Notes: generated by a model from the letters alone, not told the origin. Positions 17,769-27,391 are shown, counted from the first letter of the stretch. The stretch: 47,834 nt of DNA from Rickettsiales bacterium (GCA_031268035.1 JAIRXW010000018.1:1-47834), one strand, 5' to 3'. Numbers and translations are program-made.

Positions 17769-19457
17769 ATGGGAAATAATTTAGATAGTTTTGAGAAGCG
17801 TTCTAAAGAGGACAAACTTCTTGCTCTAAATCCGAATTACGCAGGCAGTCTTTCAGAAGGATACTATGGGCCTGATGGAAAAATTACAACCAAAAAGGCT
17901 GGAGGAAAACAAAGACTACAATACTTACGGATATGCCCTTCTTCACCGACTGCATCAAATAAAAATTTAGAAAATGCCACAGACAGCAGACAACCTAAAC
18001 ATAATAAGATAGTCTATGGTATCTATGATGATGATGGAAGGCAACAAAAATTTATACAGGTAAACTATACTAGAATAAATGAACTGCTGAATGAAGGCAA
18101 AATAAACAGCCTCGATGATTTAGTGTCTAAGGGCGCCATAGCCACGGTTGTTAATGATAATATTACGTATGCTTCTAAAGAATACGAAGAAAATAAATAT
18201 ATGGCGGTAGGAGAGGTTCCAAAAGAAAACGAGGAGGACTTCTCTACCCTAATGAGCTATCTAAAGAAAGGAGTCAAGCAGATTTTGCAAGATAAAATGC
18301 AGGAAGAGGAAGACGGACTAAACAAAGGAGCCGATGAAATTAGCTTTCTAATGTTACTAACGAATTTAAATACCGTGGAAGAACTCAAGCGAGTAAGATT
18401 TCCTTATGGTTTGAATGACAGCCGCACTCGGTACAAAAATATAGATTCTCTTTTAGAATTTGTGGGCATTAATTCTAATAATATAGATAACATTAAATCG
18501 AAATTTATAACTATGCCACTTGCTACCAACGATATCCGGCACATTACAAATATTATCATTGACATTGGAAAAATAAAAGAATGCAAAAAGAAAAATATTA
18601 ATGTAAACGACGCAAAAAACGAAAGGTTTTTGTTTAACTTCGACAGCAGTGGATACGGCTATCTATTTGGAAAAAAATTTGGTCCACTCGGAGATCACAT
18701 AACATTCATAAATATAATGCTGCAAGAGGGTAATAGCTGCTGGTATCACACGGAGGCTTCGATTGCGGTTTTGGCTAAAAATCCACATATATTCAAAATG
18801 TTTAGAAACAATGTGACTAGGAGTAAAAATTTTTCAACGGGGTCAGTATTTCTCCGGGGAAAAGATTGGCTGCCAAATGAATTCGAAACAAAGCATTTGG
18901 CAATGCTTATCGATATCGCAAAAAAGAATGGAATTGAAACTGTCAACAACCGTCCGCTGTCTGAGCAGGTGATTAAAGACGAAGTTATAAGAAAACTAGA
19001 AAAGTTATCCAGCAACAGTAAATTACTAAAGCTATACGAAAAGAGAATCAGAGCTCTAATCAGAGCAAAAGAAAAGGAAACCGGAAGCACTATAGATAGA
19101 AGAAACATGAAAAAAATCATAGAACAACATAGAGAAAAATTATCTGAGGCAACTAAAGATATAGACAAAAAACACTCAAATAACAAGGATCTTTCCTCAA
19201 TTCTAGAAAAAATAGCAAAATTACACAAACTGGAGAGGAAACTTAGAAATTTACTAAATAGTAGTAATGTTATAAAAAACACGGAAAAAAAGGAAAGATT
19301 CCTGATTAATCTGCTCCCAGAAAAAATAAAAAAATGGCTGCCAGATTGGCTACGCTACAAAAAAAATGAAGACAGGTTGATACTTAAAAAATTAAAAATG
19401 GCAAGCAAAAACCTAGGAAAACAAAAAGTCCTAAAAAACGAAAACTTCTCCCATTAG
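17769..19457 (+). CDS. Hypothetical protein with a cysteine-protease-like GNSCW motif
   Basis: I do not recognise this 562-aa protein. It lacks a signal peptide and membrane helices. Residues 1-90 contain a Gly/Asp-rich segment (NPNYAGSLSEGYYGPDGK). The middle holds LQEGNSCWYHTEASIAVLAKNP (Cys about 324), which resembles the nucleophile box of ubiquitin-specific and related papain-fold proteases (GN(S/T)C(W/Y)xxxxxQxL). No clear His box is visible after it. Residues 390-510 are strongly charged, probably coiled-coil helices rich in Lys/Glu. The frame could start at a TTG at 17754, but ATG at 17769 is preferred. It is read opposite to ybeY and overlaps its 3' end by 4 nt. An effector role in a host-associated bacterium is speculative. 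Confidence 0.75.
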   Translation: MGNNLDSFEKRSKEDKLLALNPNYAGSLSEGYYGPDGKITTKKAGGKQRLQYLRICPSSPTASNKNLENATDSRQPKHNKIVYGIYDDDGRQQKFIQVNYTRINELLNEGKINSLDDLVSKGAIATVVNDNITYASKEYEENKYMAVGEVPKENEEDFSTLMSYLKKGVKQILQDKMQEEEDGLNKGADEISFLMLLTNLNTVEELKRVRFPYGLNDSRTRYKNIDSLLEFVGINSNNIDNIKSKFITMPLATNDIRHITNIIIDIGKIKECKKKNINVNDAKNERFLFNFDSSGYGYLFGKKFGPLGDHITFINIMLQEGNSCWYHTEASIAVLAKNPHIFKMFRNNVTRSKNFSTGSVFLRGKDWLPNEFETKHLAMLIDIAKKNGIETVNNRPLSEQVIKDEVIRKLEKLSSNSKLLKLYEKRIRALIRAKEKETGSTIDRRNMKKIIEQHREKLSEATKDIDKKHSNNKDLSSILEKIAKLHKLERKLRNLLNSSNVIKNTEKKERFLINLLPEKIKKWLPDWLRYKKNEDRLILKKLKMASKNLGKQKVLKNENFSH

Positions 19458-19966
19458 TCTAATCGGAAAAACATATTTTTTAATCTGTGTAATATCACAA
19501 TCTCCGCCTTTTCCATATCTTCTGCTTCGGCATCATCCCTGTGATCAAAACCCAGAAGATGAAGAAGACTATGGACCACAAGAAGAGATAGATGATCACC
19601 AAAGAATTTATTTTGCTCCAGGCATTCTTTTTCCAGGGTGTCCAGAGATAGCACTATGTCCCCCAATGGCATATATTTTTCATATTTTGAATACCGAATG
19701 AATTCACGCTCATAGATTGGGAAAGACAGCACATTGGTAGGACCAGCCACATTCCTGGTATTTTCATTGAGAATACTAATCCTCTTATCACTGGTGAGCA
19801 CAATAGATATTTCCACAGTGGCGCCTCTTTCTATTCTATAGCCTAGCAGCTCAACCAGCAGAACAAAAATATTTTTTGCCATCAGTCTAACTCTGGCTAC
19901 CCCCACAACTCTGGACCATCTGCGATCCTCCAGAGCTATTGGAATTTTTAATGTGAAGGCTACCAT
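19454..19966 (-). CDS. ybeY: Endoribonuclease YbeY
   Basis: This zinc-dependent endoribonuclease acts in 16S rRNA 3'-end maturation and ribosome quality control. The 170-aa sequence has the family NTRNVAGPTNVLSFP block and the metal-binding HSLLHLLGFDH (H-x3-H-x5-H) near residues 130-140. Its ATG overlaps the end of fabH by 7 nt, so it is the last gene of the rpmF-plsX-fabH-ybeY series. In many alphaproteobacteria ybeY instead sits with phoH and lnt, so the linkage to fatty-acid genes is slightly unusual. Confidence 0.94.
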   Translation of the reverse strand: MVAFTLKIPIALEDRRWSRVVGVARVRLMAKNIFVLLVELLGYRIERGATVEISIVLTSDKRISILNENTRNVAGPTNVLSFPIYEREFIRYSKYEKYMPLGDIVLSLDTLEKECLEQNKFFGDHLSLLVVHSLLHLLGFDHRDDAEAEDMEKAEIVILHRLKNMFFRLD

Positions 19967-20919
19967 CTCAGCACAACACTTCCCCAGGTCAGACCCCCAC
20001 CTATGGATTCCAGAACAACTAGATCGCCCTCTGCTATTCTGGAATTATTCAGGGCATAGTCCAAAGCCAGGGGTATTGATGCAGCCGACGTGTTGCCCTG
20101 CAGAGCAACGGTACTTATAATTTTTTCTCTAGCCACATCTAATTTTCTAGCTAGACCATCAATTATTCTCTGATTTGCCTGGTGCGGAATTAGTAAATCT
20201 ACATCCCCTATGGTGAGATTACACTTCGCCAAACTCTCTAGAATGCAGTCACTCATTCGATTAACTGCAAGTTTGAACACCTCGCGTCCCTGCATTTCTA
20301 TAAAACCAGTACTTCTATTCATAGAAACACCGCCACTTGTTCTGAGAATATCGACGTATTTCCCATCGGAATGCAGAGTTGTTGCCAGTATCCCACTTTC
20401 ACTTTCTTCGGCACTTAGTAACACCGCCCCTGCCCCATCACCAAAAAGAATACAGGTGCTCCTGTCATGCCAATTGACCAGTCTAGACATAGTTTCGGCA
20501 CCAACAACCAATATGTTAGTAGCTTTACCGGACTTAATTAGAGAATCAGCCAGATCAATGGCGTAGATAAAACCACAGCACACAGCCTGGACATCAAAGG
20601 CTAAACAATTATTCACTAGAGCAAGTTTCCCCTGTAGAATTGAAGCGCAGGAGGGGAACGTTCTGTCGGGAGTTGTGGTAGCAAAAATAATAGCATCCAC
20701 TGTATTTATATTGACATTTGATTTTCGAACAAGTTCCAAAACGGCCTTCAGGGCTAGATCAGTCGTCAACTCATCATCCGATGCTATGCGCCTCTCTCTG
20801 ATGCCAGTTCTCTCGACAATCCATTGGTCACTCGTATCCACTATGAATTCCAAATATTCGTTATCGCAGATCTTTTCGGGGAGATAACCTCCTGTGGCAA
20901 TTATTTTTGAATTTAACAT
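19960..20919 (-). CDS. fabH: Beta-ketoacyl-ACP synthase III
   Basis: This enzyme starts type II fatty-acid synthesis by condensing acetyl-CoA with malonyl-ACP. The 319-aa protein has the complete catalytic triad context: Cys114 in FDVQAVCCGF, His in LIPHQANQRI and Asn in LQGNTSAASIP. The N-terminal ERTGIRERR and the C-terminal GGGLTWGSVVLRW are typical. It lies 33 nt after plsX and overlaps ybeY, so it is clearly in an operon with them. Confidence 0.97.
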   Translation of the reverse strand: MLNSKIIATGGYLPEKICDNEYLEFIVDTSDQWIVERTGIRERRIASDDELTTDLALKAVLELVRKSNVNINTVDAIIFATTTPDRTFPSCASILQGKLALVNNCLAFDVQAVCCGFIYAIDLADSLIKSGKATNILVVGAETMSRLVNWHDRSTCILFGDGAGAVLLSAEESESGILATTLHSDGKYVDILRTSGGVSMNRSTGFIEMQGREVFKLAVNRMSDCILESLAKCNLTIGDVDLLIPHQANQRIIDGLARKLDVAREKIISTVALQGNTSAASIPLALDYALNNSRIAEGDLVVLESIGGGLTWGSVVLRW

Positions 20920-20952
20920 GAAAACGCGTCTGTTTTTTTGAATAAAATTTGG

Positions 20953-21996
20953 CTAATTTACAACCTCCGACATCACGGACATAAGATTCATTATTTTACT
21001 GTTAACATTTGCGTTAACTAGCCTCAGGGTATTCTCTATGGAAAAATAAAATGATCTATCATTGGCATTGCCATGACTCTTCACAGAAATCCCGTTGAGT
21101 CCTATGAACATAGCTCCATTATGATTTTCGGGATTTATTTTATTTTTAAAATTTCTGAGAGATCTATACATAAAGAGACTGAAAAATCTGGATATCAGAG
21201 AGGAATTTATCGCCTCCTTGAGATTTTTAACTAAAAATTTTGCTGTGCCCTCCATAGTTTTTAGGGCTATATTGCCGGTGAAACCGTCAGCCACCACCAC
21301 ATCAACTATATTTTTAAAAATATCACTCCCCTCAACAAAACCATAGAAGTTGTCCTTCAGCACACTGTCCTTGATCAGAATGGCAGCTTGTTTAACCACA
21401 TCATTGCCCTTCAGATCTTCCGAACCAACATTTAGAAGACCTATTTTAGGATTTTCTTTTCCGGCTATAGCGCTGTAAAACACACTGCCCATCAGGGCAA
21501 ATTGATATAAGTTCTCAGCACTGCAGTCTATGTTAGCCCCCATATCCAGGAGAGCCGTTTTGCCATTGTCGGCCGTCGGTATCACCTGAATCAGAGCGGG
21601 TCTATCTATATCCGGCAAAGATCTCAGAAGAAACTTCGATATAGCCATAAGGGCGCCTGTGTTACCCGCCGATATGTTAGCATTAGCCTGTTTCTGTTTG
21701 ACAGCATCAATTGCCAACCACATGCTCGACCCCCTCCCCTGCCTAAGGGCCACCGAGGGTTTTTCTTCGGCAGATATTTTTTTAGATGTGTGTATTATCC
21801 TATACTTCCCACTGGGAATATTGTATTTAGCTGTCTGGGCTTCCAGCTGTTCCTTGTCACCGAAAAGTAAAAATCTCACCTGGCCAAGCGGGTGTTTCTT
21901 CAAAAAAAGATGCACCCCTCCCACCTGAGCTTCGGGACAATTATCTCCCCCTAGACAGTCAATGGCTATTGTGATTCTGGGATCGATCATTGGCAT
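20953..21996 (-). CDS. plsX: Phosphate acyltransferase PlsX
   Basis: PlsX converts acyl-ACP to acyl-phosphate, the donor used by PlsY (encoded at 7031-7639). The 347-aa sequence begins with the family pattern ITIAIDCLGGDNCPEA. It continues with VALRQGRGSSMWLAIDAV, SAGNTGALMAIS, LLDMGANIDCSAENLYQFA and VADGFTGNIALKTMEG. ATG at 21996 is used; a second ATG two codons in is equally possible. It follows rpmF by 4 nt and precedes fabH by 33 nt, the classical bacterial rpmF-plsX-fabH order. Confidence 0.96.
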   Translation of the reverse strand: MPMIDPRITIAIDCLGGDNCPEAQVGGVHLFLKKHPLGQVRFLLFGDKEQLEAQTAKYNIPSGKYRIIHTSKKISAEEKPSVALRQGRGSSMWLAIDAVKQKQANANISAGNTGALMAISKFLLRSLPDIDRPALIQVIPTADNGKTALLDMGANIDCSAENLYQFALMGSVFYSAIAGKENPKIGLLNVGSEDLKGNDVVKQAAILIKDSVLKDNFYGFVEGSDIFKNIVDVVVADGFTGNIALKTMEGTAKFLVKNLKEAINSSLISRFFSLFMYRSLRNFKNKINPENHNGAMFIGLNGISVKSHGNANDRSFYFSIENTLRLVNANVNSKIMNLMSVMSEVVN

Positions 21997-22000
21997 CCCA

Positions 22001-22207
22001 CTATTTTTTCTCCGGTTCAGCGGTTGGTTTATTTTTTAGAATCCTTCTCCCCCCATAGAAACCATCACTAGACATATGATGCGGCAGCTGATATTCTCCC
22101 GTTTCTTTGTTTACCACAATGTTCGGAACTTTTATTTTCCAAGTTCCGTTTCCACCTCTTCTCATCCCTTTTTTAGAGGGTGTTGTTTTTTTCTTAGGTA
22201 CCGCCAT
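22001..22207 (-). CDS. rpmF: 50S ribosomal protein L32
   Basis: The 68-aa product starts MAVPKKKTTPSKKGMRRGG, the standard L32 N-terminus, and ends with the alphaproteobacterial style GEYQLPHHMSSDGFYGGRRIL segment in place of the Cys-type zinc site. The frame is open 30 codons further upstream, but those residues are hydrophobic and not part of L32, so the ATG at 22207 is the start. It is the first gene of the rpmF-plsX-fabH-ybeY group. Confidence 0.95.
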   Translation of the reverse strand: MAVPKKKTTPSKKGMRRGGNGTWKIKVPNIVVNKETGEYQLPHHMSSDGFYGGRRILKNKPTAEPEKK

Positions 22208-22716
22208 AACTTCCGAGCCTAATGTTAATATGAACGATATATTCCCATTATCTAATATGATATTTTTAAAAAAACAAGAAAACTGTAAAAACACCATTTA
22301 AAAATATTTACGCAGTGGAAAGATAAAAAATAGAGCAACGTGAAACGGCAGGCTGAAAAGGTTCAAATTTTTGGATTTTTCTCTTACCATTTTCCTTTTC
22401 TTCCTTTTCTTCCCAATTTCTTATATATCTAATACACCGTAGAATCTGCACTAGCACTTCTCCCGGGAACTGCCTTTATATTATCTACGAAGAGACCTTC
22501 TATCTTATTTCTATAGATTTTACAATATTTTTTTATATAGTCGCCCTCCACAGGCCTAAATTTACCTTGTTTCACTATAGAATAGGGGGCTCTAAAGCAA
22601 ATAGAAACCCAACAGCTATTTTCAACTCTAATAATTCTTCGTTCTAAAAAAAACAATTGACATTATATAAATATTGTATACAATACGGCCCGGTTTAAAC
22701 CAATATTTGGAGAAAT
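22208..22716. other. Intergenic region between rpmF and the 298-aa gene
   Basis: About 500 nt separate divergent genes. A minus-strand frame from a TTG at 22656 to 22429 (75 codons, with a segment YSIVKQGKFRPVEGDYIKKY) could be a small gene, but it has no Shine-Dalgarno sequence and no family I recognise. The right end holds the strong promoter of the 298-aa gene. A pyrimidine-rich tract (22375-22425) lies in the left half. Nothing else is evident. Confidence 0.4.
22657..22684 (+). promoter_or_regulatory. Near-consensus sigma-70 promoter of the 298-aa exported protein gene
   Basis: TTGACA (22657-22662) is a perfect -35 box, followed after 16 nt by TACAAT (22679-22684). This is one of the best promoter matches I found in the window. 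The start codon at 22717 lies about 26 nt beyond the expected transcription start, with GGAG four nt before the ATG. Confidence 0.65.
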
Positions 22717-23613
22717 ATGAAAAAATTCTATGGAAATATAATAGCAATAGTGTTGTGTTTAGGTATAGTTCCGGGAACGGAGAGGGCACAGGCAGATGTT
22801 TCGAAAGCGGCGGCAGAAGGTGCAAGCTTTTGCCTGACAAAATATATGGGAGAAGAACTTTGCAACATCGGGAATAGTACTTCTGCTGCAAGAAATACAA
22901 CGGTGAGCACCCTAATAGGAGGAGGAAGCGGCTTTGTTTCTTCCATTATAGGAGATGCTGTTGGTAACTCCCAGCGGAAGGGTACCACTACTGCTTCTTC
23001 CTCAAAAGACAATAAAGGTGGGAATGTTTTTTCTTCCTCAAAAGATAGTATGGCCGAGAAGATAGCCCAGGAATCTGAAAAATCTCTTTTAAAGTTTTTA
23101 AAGGAGGGTTACTTTCTACCGGGAGCCGCTAGCGGTGCGGTCTATGCATTTACAGGTGAACTTATGGCGTCTACAAATATGACAACTGGAGAAAAAATTT
23201 TGACAGCGAATACTGCCGCAGTGGTGACTAAAACAGCAACACAAGCACTTATTTCAGGCACTGGTACTGATTTTGACCTCGTCAATATGGCAGAAGGTAT
23301 TTCGAGAGGAATGCTATTTGATATTGTCTATATTCTTTCTTACGATCAAATGGAAGAACTACGTAACTACTTACGTAACTACTATTTCCCTAAAAATGCC
23401 ACAGAAAACGTAGAAGAAACCTTAACAGATAAGGTAATAAAGGGTGCAGAAAAAGCTACAGCCGGAGCCACAGCCGCTGCTGCTTCATACGGGGCTGGAA
23501 AATATATTATTAAGCCCGTTTTAAATTTAGTTAGGTCAAGTCTAGAATTTCTTTACCTTTGCGTCACAGCAGGAGCGGGGAGGCGGCAGATAGCAAACAT
23601 GAGAAGGCATTGA
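22717..23613 (+). CDS. Exported protein of unknown function, Ala/Gly-rich
   Basis: The 298-aa protein has a clear signal peptide (MKKFYGNIIAIVLCLGIVPG, cleavage near AQA/DV, residue 26). The mature part has glycine-rich amphipathic or hydrophobic stretches (VSTLIGGGSGFVSSIIGDAVG; LPGAASGAVYAFTGEL) and a Ser/Lys-rich linker (about 88-108). An Ala-rich segment (GATAAAASYGAGKYI) precedes a last hydrophobic helix and a basic C-terminus. Two Cys residues follow the signal peptide (FCLTKYMGEELC). I do not recognise a family; a membrane-inserting or surface protein is possible. The strong promoter suggests high expression. Its transcript would end at the first hairpin of the repeat array 130 nt downstream. 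Confidence 0.75.
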   Translation: MKKFYGNIIAIVLCLGIVPGTERAQADVSKAAAEGASFCLTKYMGEELCNIGNSTSAARNTTVSTLIGGGSGFVSSIIGDAVGNSQRKGTTTASSSKDNKGGNVFSSSKDSMAEKIAQESEKSLLKFLKEGYFLPGAASGAVYAFTGELMASTNMTTGEKILTANTAAVVTKTATQALISGTGTDFDLVNMAEGISRGMLFDIVYILSYDQMEELRNYLRNYYFPKNATENVEETLTDKVIKGAEKATAGATAAAASYGAGKYIIKPVLNLVRSSLEFLYLCVTAGAGRRQIANMRRH

Positions 23614-23742
23614 TAGGAAAAACTTTTTTTAGAGGCACCCCTTGGAATATTGATTAGTGTAAAGTTCACAGAGGCCCCAAAAAAATATGTTACTAGCCTG
23701 GCTGAAGAAATTCTAAGTTCTAGTTTTCTGAACCAAATTCCA

Positions 23743-23773
23743 AAAAGGCCCCACTCTTCGAGTGGGGCCTTTT
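23743..23773 (+). terminator. Rho-independent terminator of the 298-aa gene; first hairpin of the array
   Basis: AAAAGGCCCCACTC, a TTC loop and GAGTGGGGCCTTTT form a 14-bp perfect stem, followed by GTTTTTA. This is an excellent intrinsic terminator 130 nt after the stop codon. Its right arm plus tail (GTGGGGCCTTTTGTTTTT, then A(C/T)TCTAGAGAAAG) recurs after nearly every later hairpin in the array, so it looks like the parent of the repeats. Confidence 0.85.
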
Positions 23774-23926
23774 GTTTTTACTCTAGAGAAAGATGAACTG
23801 CTGCCGCCGCCACTGTCATCACCTTTCTATAGCCTAGTCGTTCCTAGCATCTACAGCCATTCCCAACATCTAACATTTTATATTGCCTGACCAGTGGTGT
23901 GTGCTGTCTTTGCTGTGGGTATGGCC

Positions 23927-23975
23927 GTTGGAAAGACCTCGCCCCCCGGAGGAGTGTTTCTACTCTGGAAAAAAG
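23927..23975 (+). repeat. Degenerate hairpin copy inside the first array interval
   Basis: Where the next hairpin is expected, the sequence instead reads GAAAGACCTCGCCCCCCGGAGG, keeping only a CCTC/GAGG stem, followed by a diverged tail. This explains the unusually long spacing (344 nt) between the first two good hairpins. Confidence 0.5.
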
Positions 23976-26721
23976 GTGGGGCCACTGCCACTGTTCTCAT
24001 CTTCTATAACCTAATTATTCTCAACATCTAGCATTTTCTATTGCCTGACCAGTGGTGTGTGCTGTCTTTGCTGTGGCTGTAGCTGAAAGGTCCCCACTCG
24101 AAGAGTGGGGTCTTTTTGAATAGGATCTTTCTCTATCTCTAGAAAGATAGGCCGCCTCCACTGTTCTCGTCCTCTAGGGCCCAGTCGTTCTCAACATCCA
24201 ACATTTTGCATTACCTGGCCAATGGCACACTGTCTTCGTTGCGGGCATGGCTGCTGATCAGGCCACTGTCTTTGCTGTGGCTATAGCTGAAAGGCCCCCA
24301 CTCTTCGAGTGGGGGCCTTGGGGCGGGGCCTTTTGTTTTCATTCTAAAAAAAATGAACTGCTGCCGCCGCCACTGTCATCACCTTTCTATGTCCCAGCCA
24401 TTCCTAGCATCTAATATTTTATATTGTCTAACCAGGTCATCGTTCTCATTTTTTTTACAGTCTGGTTATTCCCTAGCATATAATATTTTATATTGCCTAA
24501 CCACTACACTGTCTTTAGTGTAAACACATGACTGCTGATCAGGCCACTGTCTTTGCTGTGGCTACAGCTGAAAGGACCCCACTCGAAGAGTGGGGTCCTT
24601 GGGGCGGGGCCTTTTGTTTTTTATTCTAGAGAAAGGTGGATCGCCGCCACCGTTGCTCTTGTTTTCTATGGCCTAGCCATTCCCAACATCTACAGCCATT
24701 CTCAACATCTAGCATTTTCTATTGCCTGACCAGTGGTGTGTGCTGTCTTTGCTGTGGCTGTAGCTGAAAGGTCCCCACTCGAAGAGTGGGGTCCTTGGGG
24801 CGGGGCCTTTTGTTTTTATTCTAGAAAAGGATATGGTCATGCCACCGTTGCTCTTGTTTTCTAGGATCTAATCATTTTTAGCATCTACAACCATTCTCAT
24901 CATTTAGCATTTTACATTGCTTGGCCAGGTCATCGTTCTCATTTTTTCTACAGCCTGATTATTTCCAGCATCTAACATTTTATATTACCGAGCCAGTGTG
25001 CTGTCTTTGGTGTAAACATGACTGCTGATCAGGCCGCTGTCTTTGCTGTGGTTGTAGCTGAAAGGACCCCACTCGAAGAGTGGGGTCCTTTGGGCGGGGC
25101 CTTTTGTTTTTATTCTAAAAAAAATGAACTGCTGCCGCCTCCACTGTCGTCACCTTTCTATGGCCTAGCCATTCCTAGCATCTAATATTTTATATTGTCT
25201 AACCGGGTCATCGTTCTCATTTTTTCTACAGCCTGATTATTTTTAACATCTAGTATTTTACATTGCTTGGCCAGTAATGTACACTGTCTTCGGTGTGGGC
25301 ATGACTGCTAACCAGGCCACTGTCTTTGGTGTGGCTACAGCTGAAAGGACCCCACTCGAAGAGTGGGGTCCTTGGGGCGGGGCCTTTTGTTTTTATTCTA
25401 AAAAAATGAACTGCTGCCGCCGCCACTGTCATCACCTTTCTATGTCCCAGCCATTCCTAGCATCTAATATTTTATATTGTCTAACCAGGCCATCGTTCTC
25501 ATTTTTTCTACAGCCTGGTTATTCCTAGCATCTAACATTTTATATTGCCTGACCAGTGGTGTGTGCTGTCTTTAGTGTAAACATGACTGCTGATCAGGTC
25601 ACTGTCTTTGCTGTGGTTGTAGCCCAAGGCCCCCACTCTTCGAGTGGGGTCCTGTGGGTGGGGCCTTTTTGTTTTCATTCTAGAGAAAGGTGGGGTCACT
25701 TCCACTGTCGTCACCTTTCTATAGCCTAGCCATTCCTAGCATCTAATATTTTATATTGTCTAACCAGGTCATCGTTCTCATTTTTTCTACAGCTTGGTTA
25801 TTTTCAACATCTAGCATTTTATTGGCCGAGCCAGTGTGTTTTGTTTTTACTGTGAGAATAGCCGCTGGCCAGGTCACTGTCTTTAGCATGGGCATGGCCC
25901 CAAGGACCCCACTCGAAGAGTGGGGTCCTTGGGGTGGGGCCTTTTGTTTTCATTCTAAAAAAAATGAACTGCTGCCGCTTCCACTGTCACCATTTTCTAC
26001 AGCCTAATTATTCTCAACATCTAACATTTTATATTGCCTGGCCATTGCACTGTCTTTAGTGTAAACATGGCTGCCGGCCAGGCCACTGTCTTTGCTGTGG
26101 CTATAGCTGAAAGGACCCCACTCGAAGAGTGGGGTCCTTGAGGTAGAGCCTTTTGTTTTTTATTCTAGAGAAAGGTGGATCGCCGCCACCGTTGCTCTTG
26201 TTTTCTAGGACCTAATCATTTTTAGCATCTACAACCATTCTCATCATTTAGCATTTTCTATTGCCTGACCAGGTCATCGTTCTCATTTTTTCTAAAGCCT
26301 GGTTATTCCCAGCATCTAGCATTTTATTTGCCGAGCCAGTGTGCTGTCTTTGGTGCAACTGCAACTGAAAGATCCCCAATCGACGAGTGGGGATCTTTCT
26401 CTACCTCTAGAAAGATAGGCCGCCTCCACTGTCACCATTTTCTATGATCCGGTCGTTCCCTACTATCTAATATTTTCAACTGCCTGACCAGTGGTGTGAG
26501 CTGTCTTTAGTGCAAACATGACTGCTACCCAGGCCACTGTCTTTGCTGTGGCTATAGCTGAAAGGTCCCCACTCGAAGAGTGGGGACCTTTGGGTGGGGC
26601 CTTTTTGTTTTTTACTCCAGATAAAGATGGACCACTGCCACTGTTCTCATCTTCTATAACCTGATTATTTTTAACATCTAACATTTTATTGGCCGAGCCA
26701 GTGTGCTGTCTTTGGTGCAAC

Positions 26722-26745
26722 TGCAACTGAAAGATAGGCCGCCTC
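26722..26745 (+). repeat. Array unit that has lost its hairpin by short-repeat deletion
   Basis: Intact units (for example 28755-28815) read GCAACTGAAAGAT, hairpin, then CTAGAAAGATAGGCCGCC. Here GCAACTGAAAGAT runs straight into AGGCCGCC. The missing 43 nt are exactly the distance between the two GAAAGAT copies, so the hairpin was removed between 7-nt direct repeats. Confidence 0.75.
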
Positions 26746-27391
26746 CACTGTTCTCGTCCTCTAGGGCCCAGTCATTTCCAGCATCTAGTATTTTCTATTG
26801 CCTGACCAGTGGTGTGTGCTGTCTTTAGTGCAAACATGACTGCTAACCAGGCCACTGTCTTTGCTGTGGTTGTAGCTGAAAGGACCCCACTCGGAGAGTG
26901 AGGTCCTTGGGGCGAGGCCTTTTGTTTTTTATTCTAGAGAAAGGTGGATCGCCGCCACCGTTGCTCTTGTTTTCTATGGCCTAGCCATTCCTAGCATCTA
27001 CAGCCATTCTCATCATTTAGCATTTTACATTACCAAGCTGGACCTCTGTTCTCGCTTTTTTTACAGCCTAATTATTCTCAACATCTAGCATTTTCTATTG
27101 CCTGACCAGTAGCGTGTGCTGTCTTCGGTGTGGGTATGGCTGCTGACCAGGCAACTGTCTTTGCTGTGGCTGTAGCTGAAAGGCCCCCACTCGAAGAGTG
27201 GGGTCCTTGGGGACGGAACCTTTTTGTTTTCATTCTAAAAAAAAATGAACTACTACCGCCTCTGCTGCCACCATTTTCTATGATCCGGTCGTTCCCTAGT
27301 ATCTAGAATTTTGCATTACCTGGCCAATGGCACACTGTCTTCGTTGCGGGCATGGCTGCTGGCCAGGTCACTGTCTTCGGTGCAGCTGCAA

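Noticed and set aside
22429-22656. 75-codon minus-strand frame between rpmF and the 298-aa gene
   Set aside because: It begins only at a TTG directly beside the divergent promoter, has no Shine-Dalgarno sequence and no recognised family. It is kept as a note in the intergenic entry.
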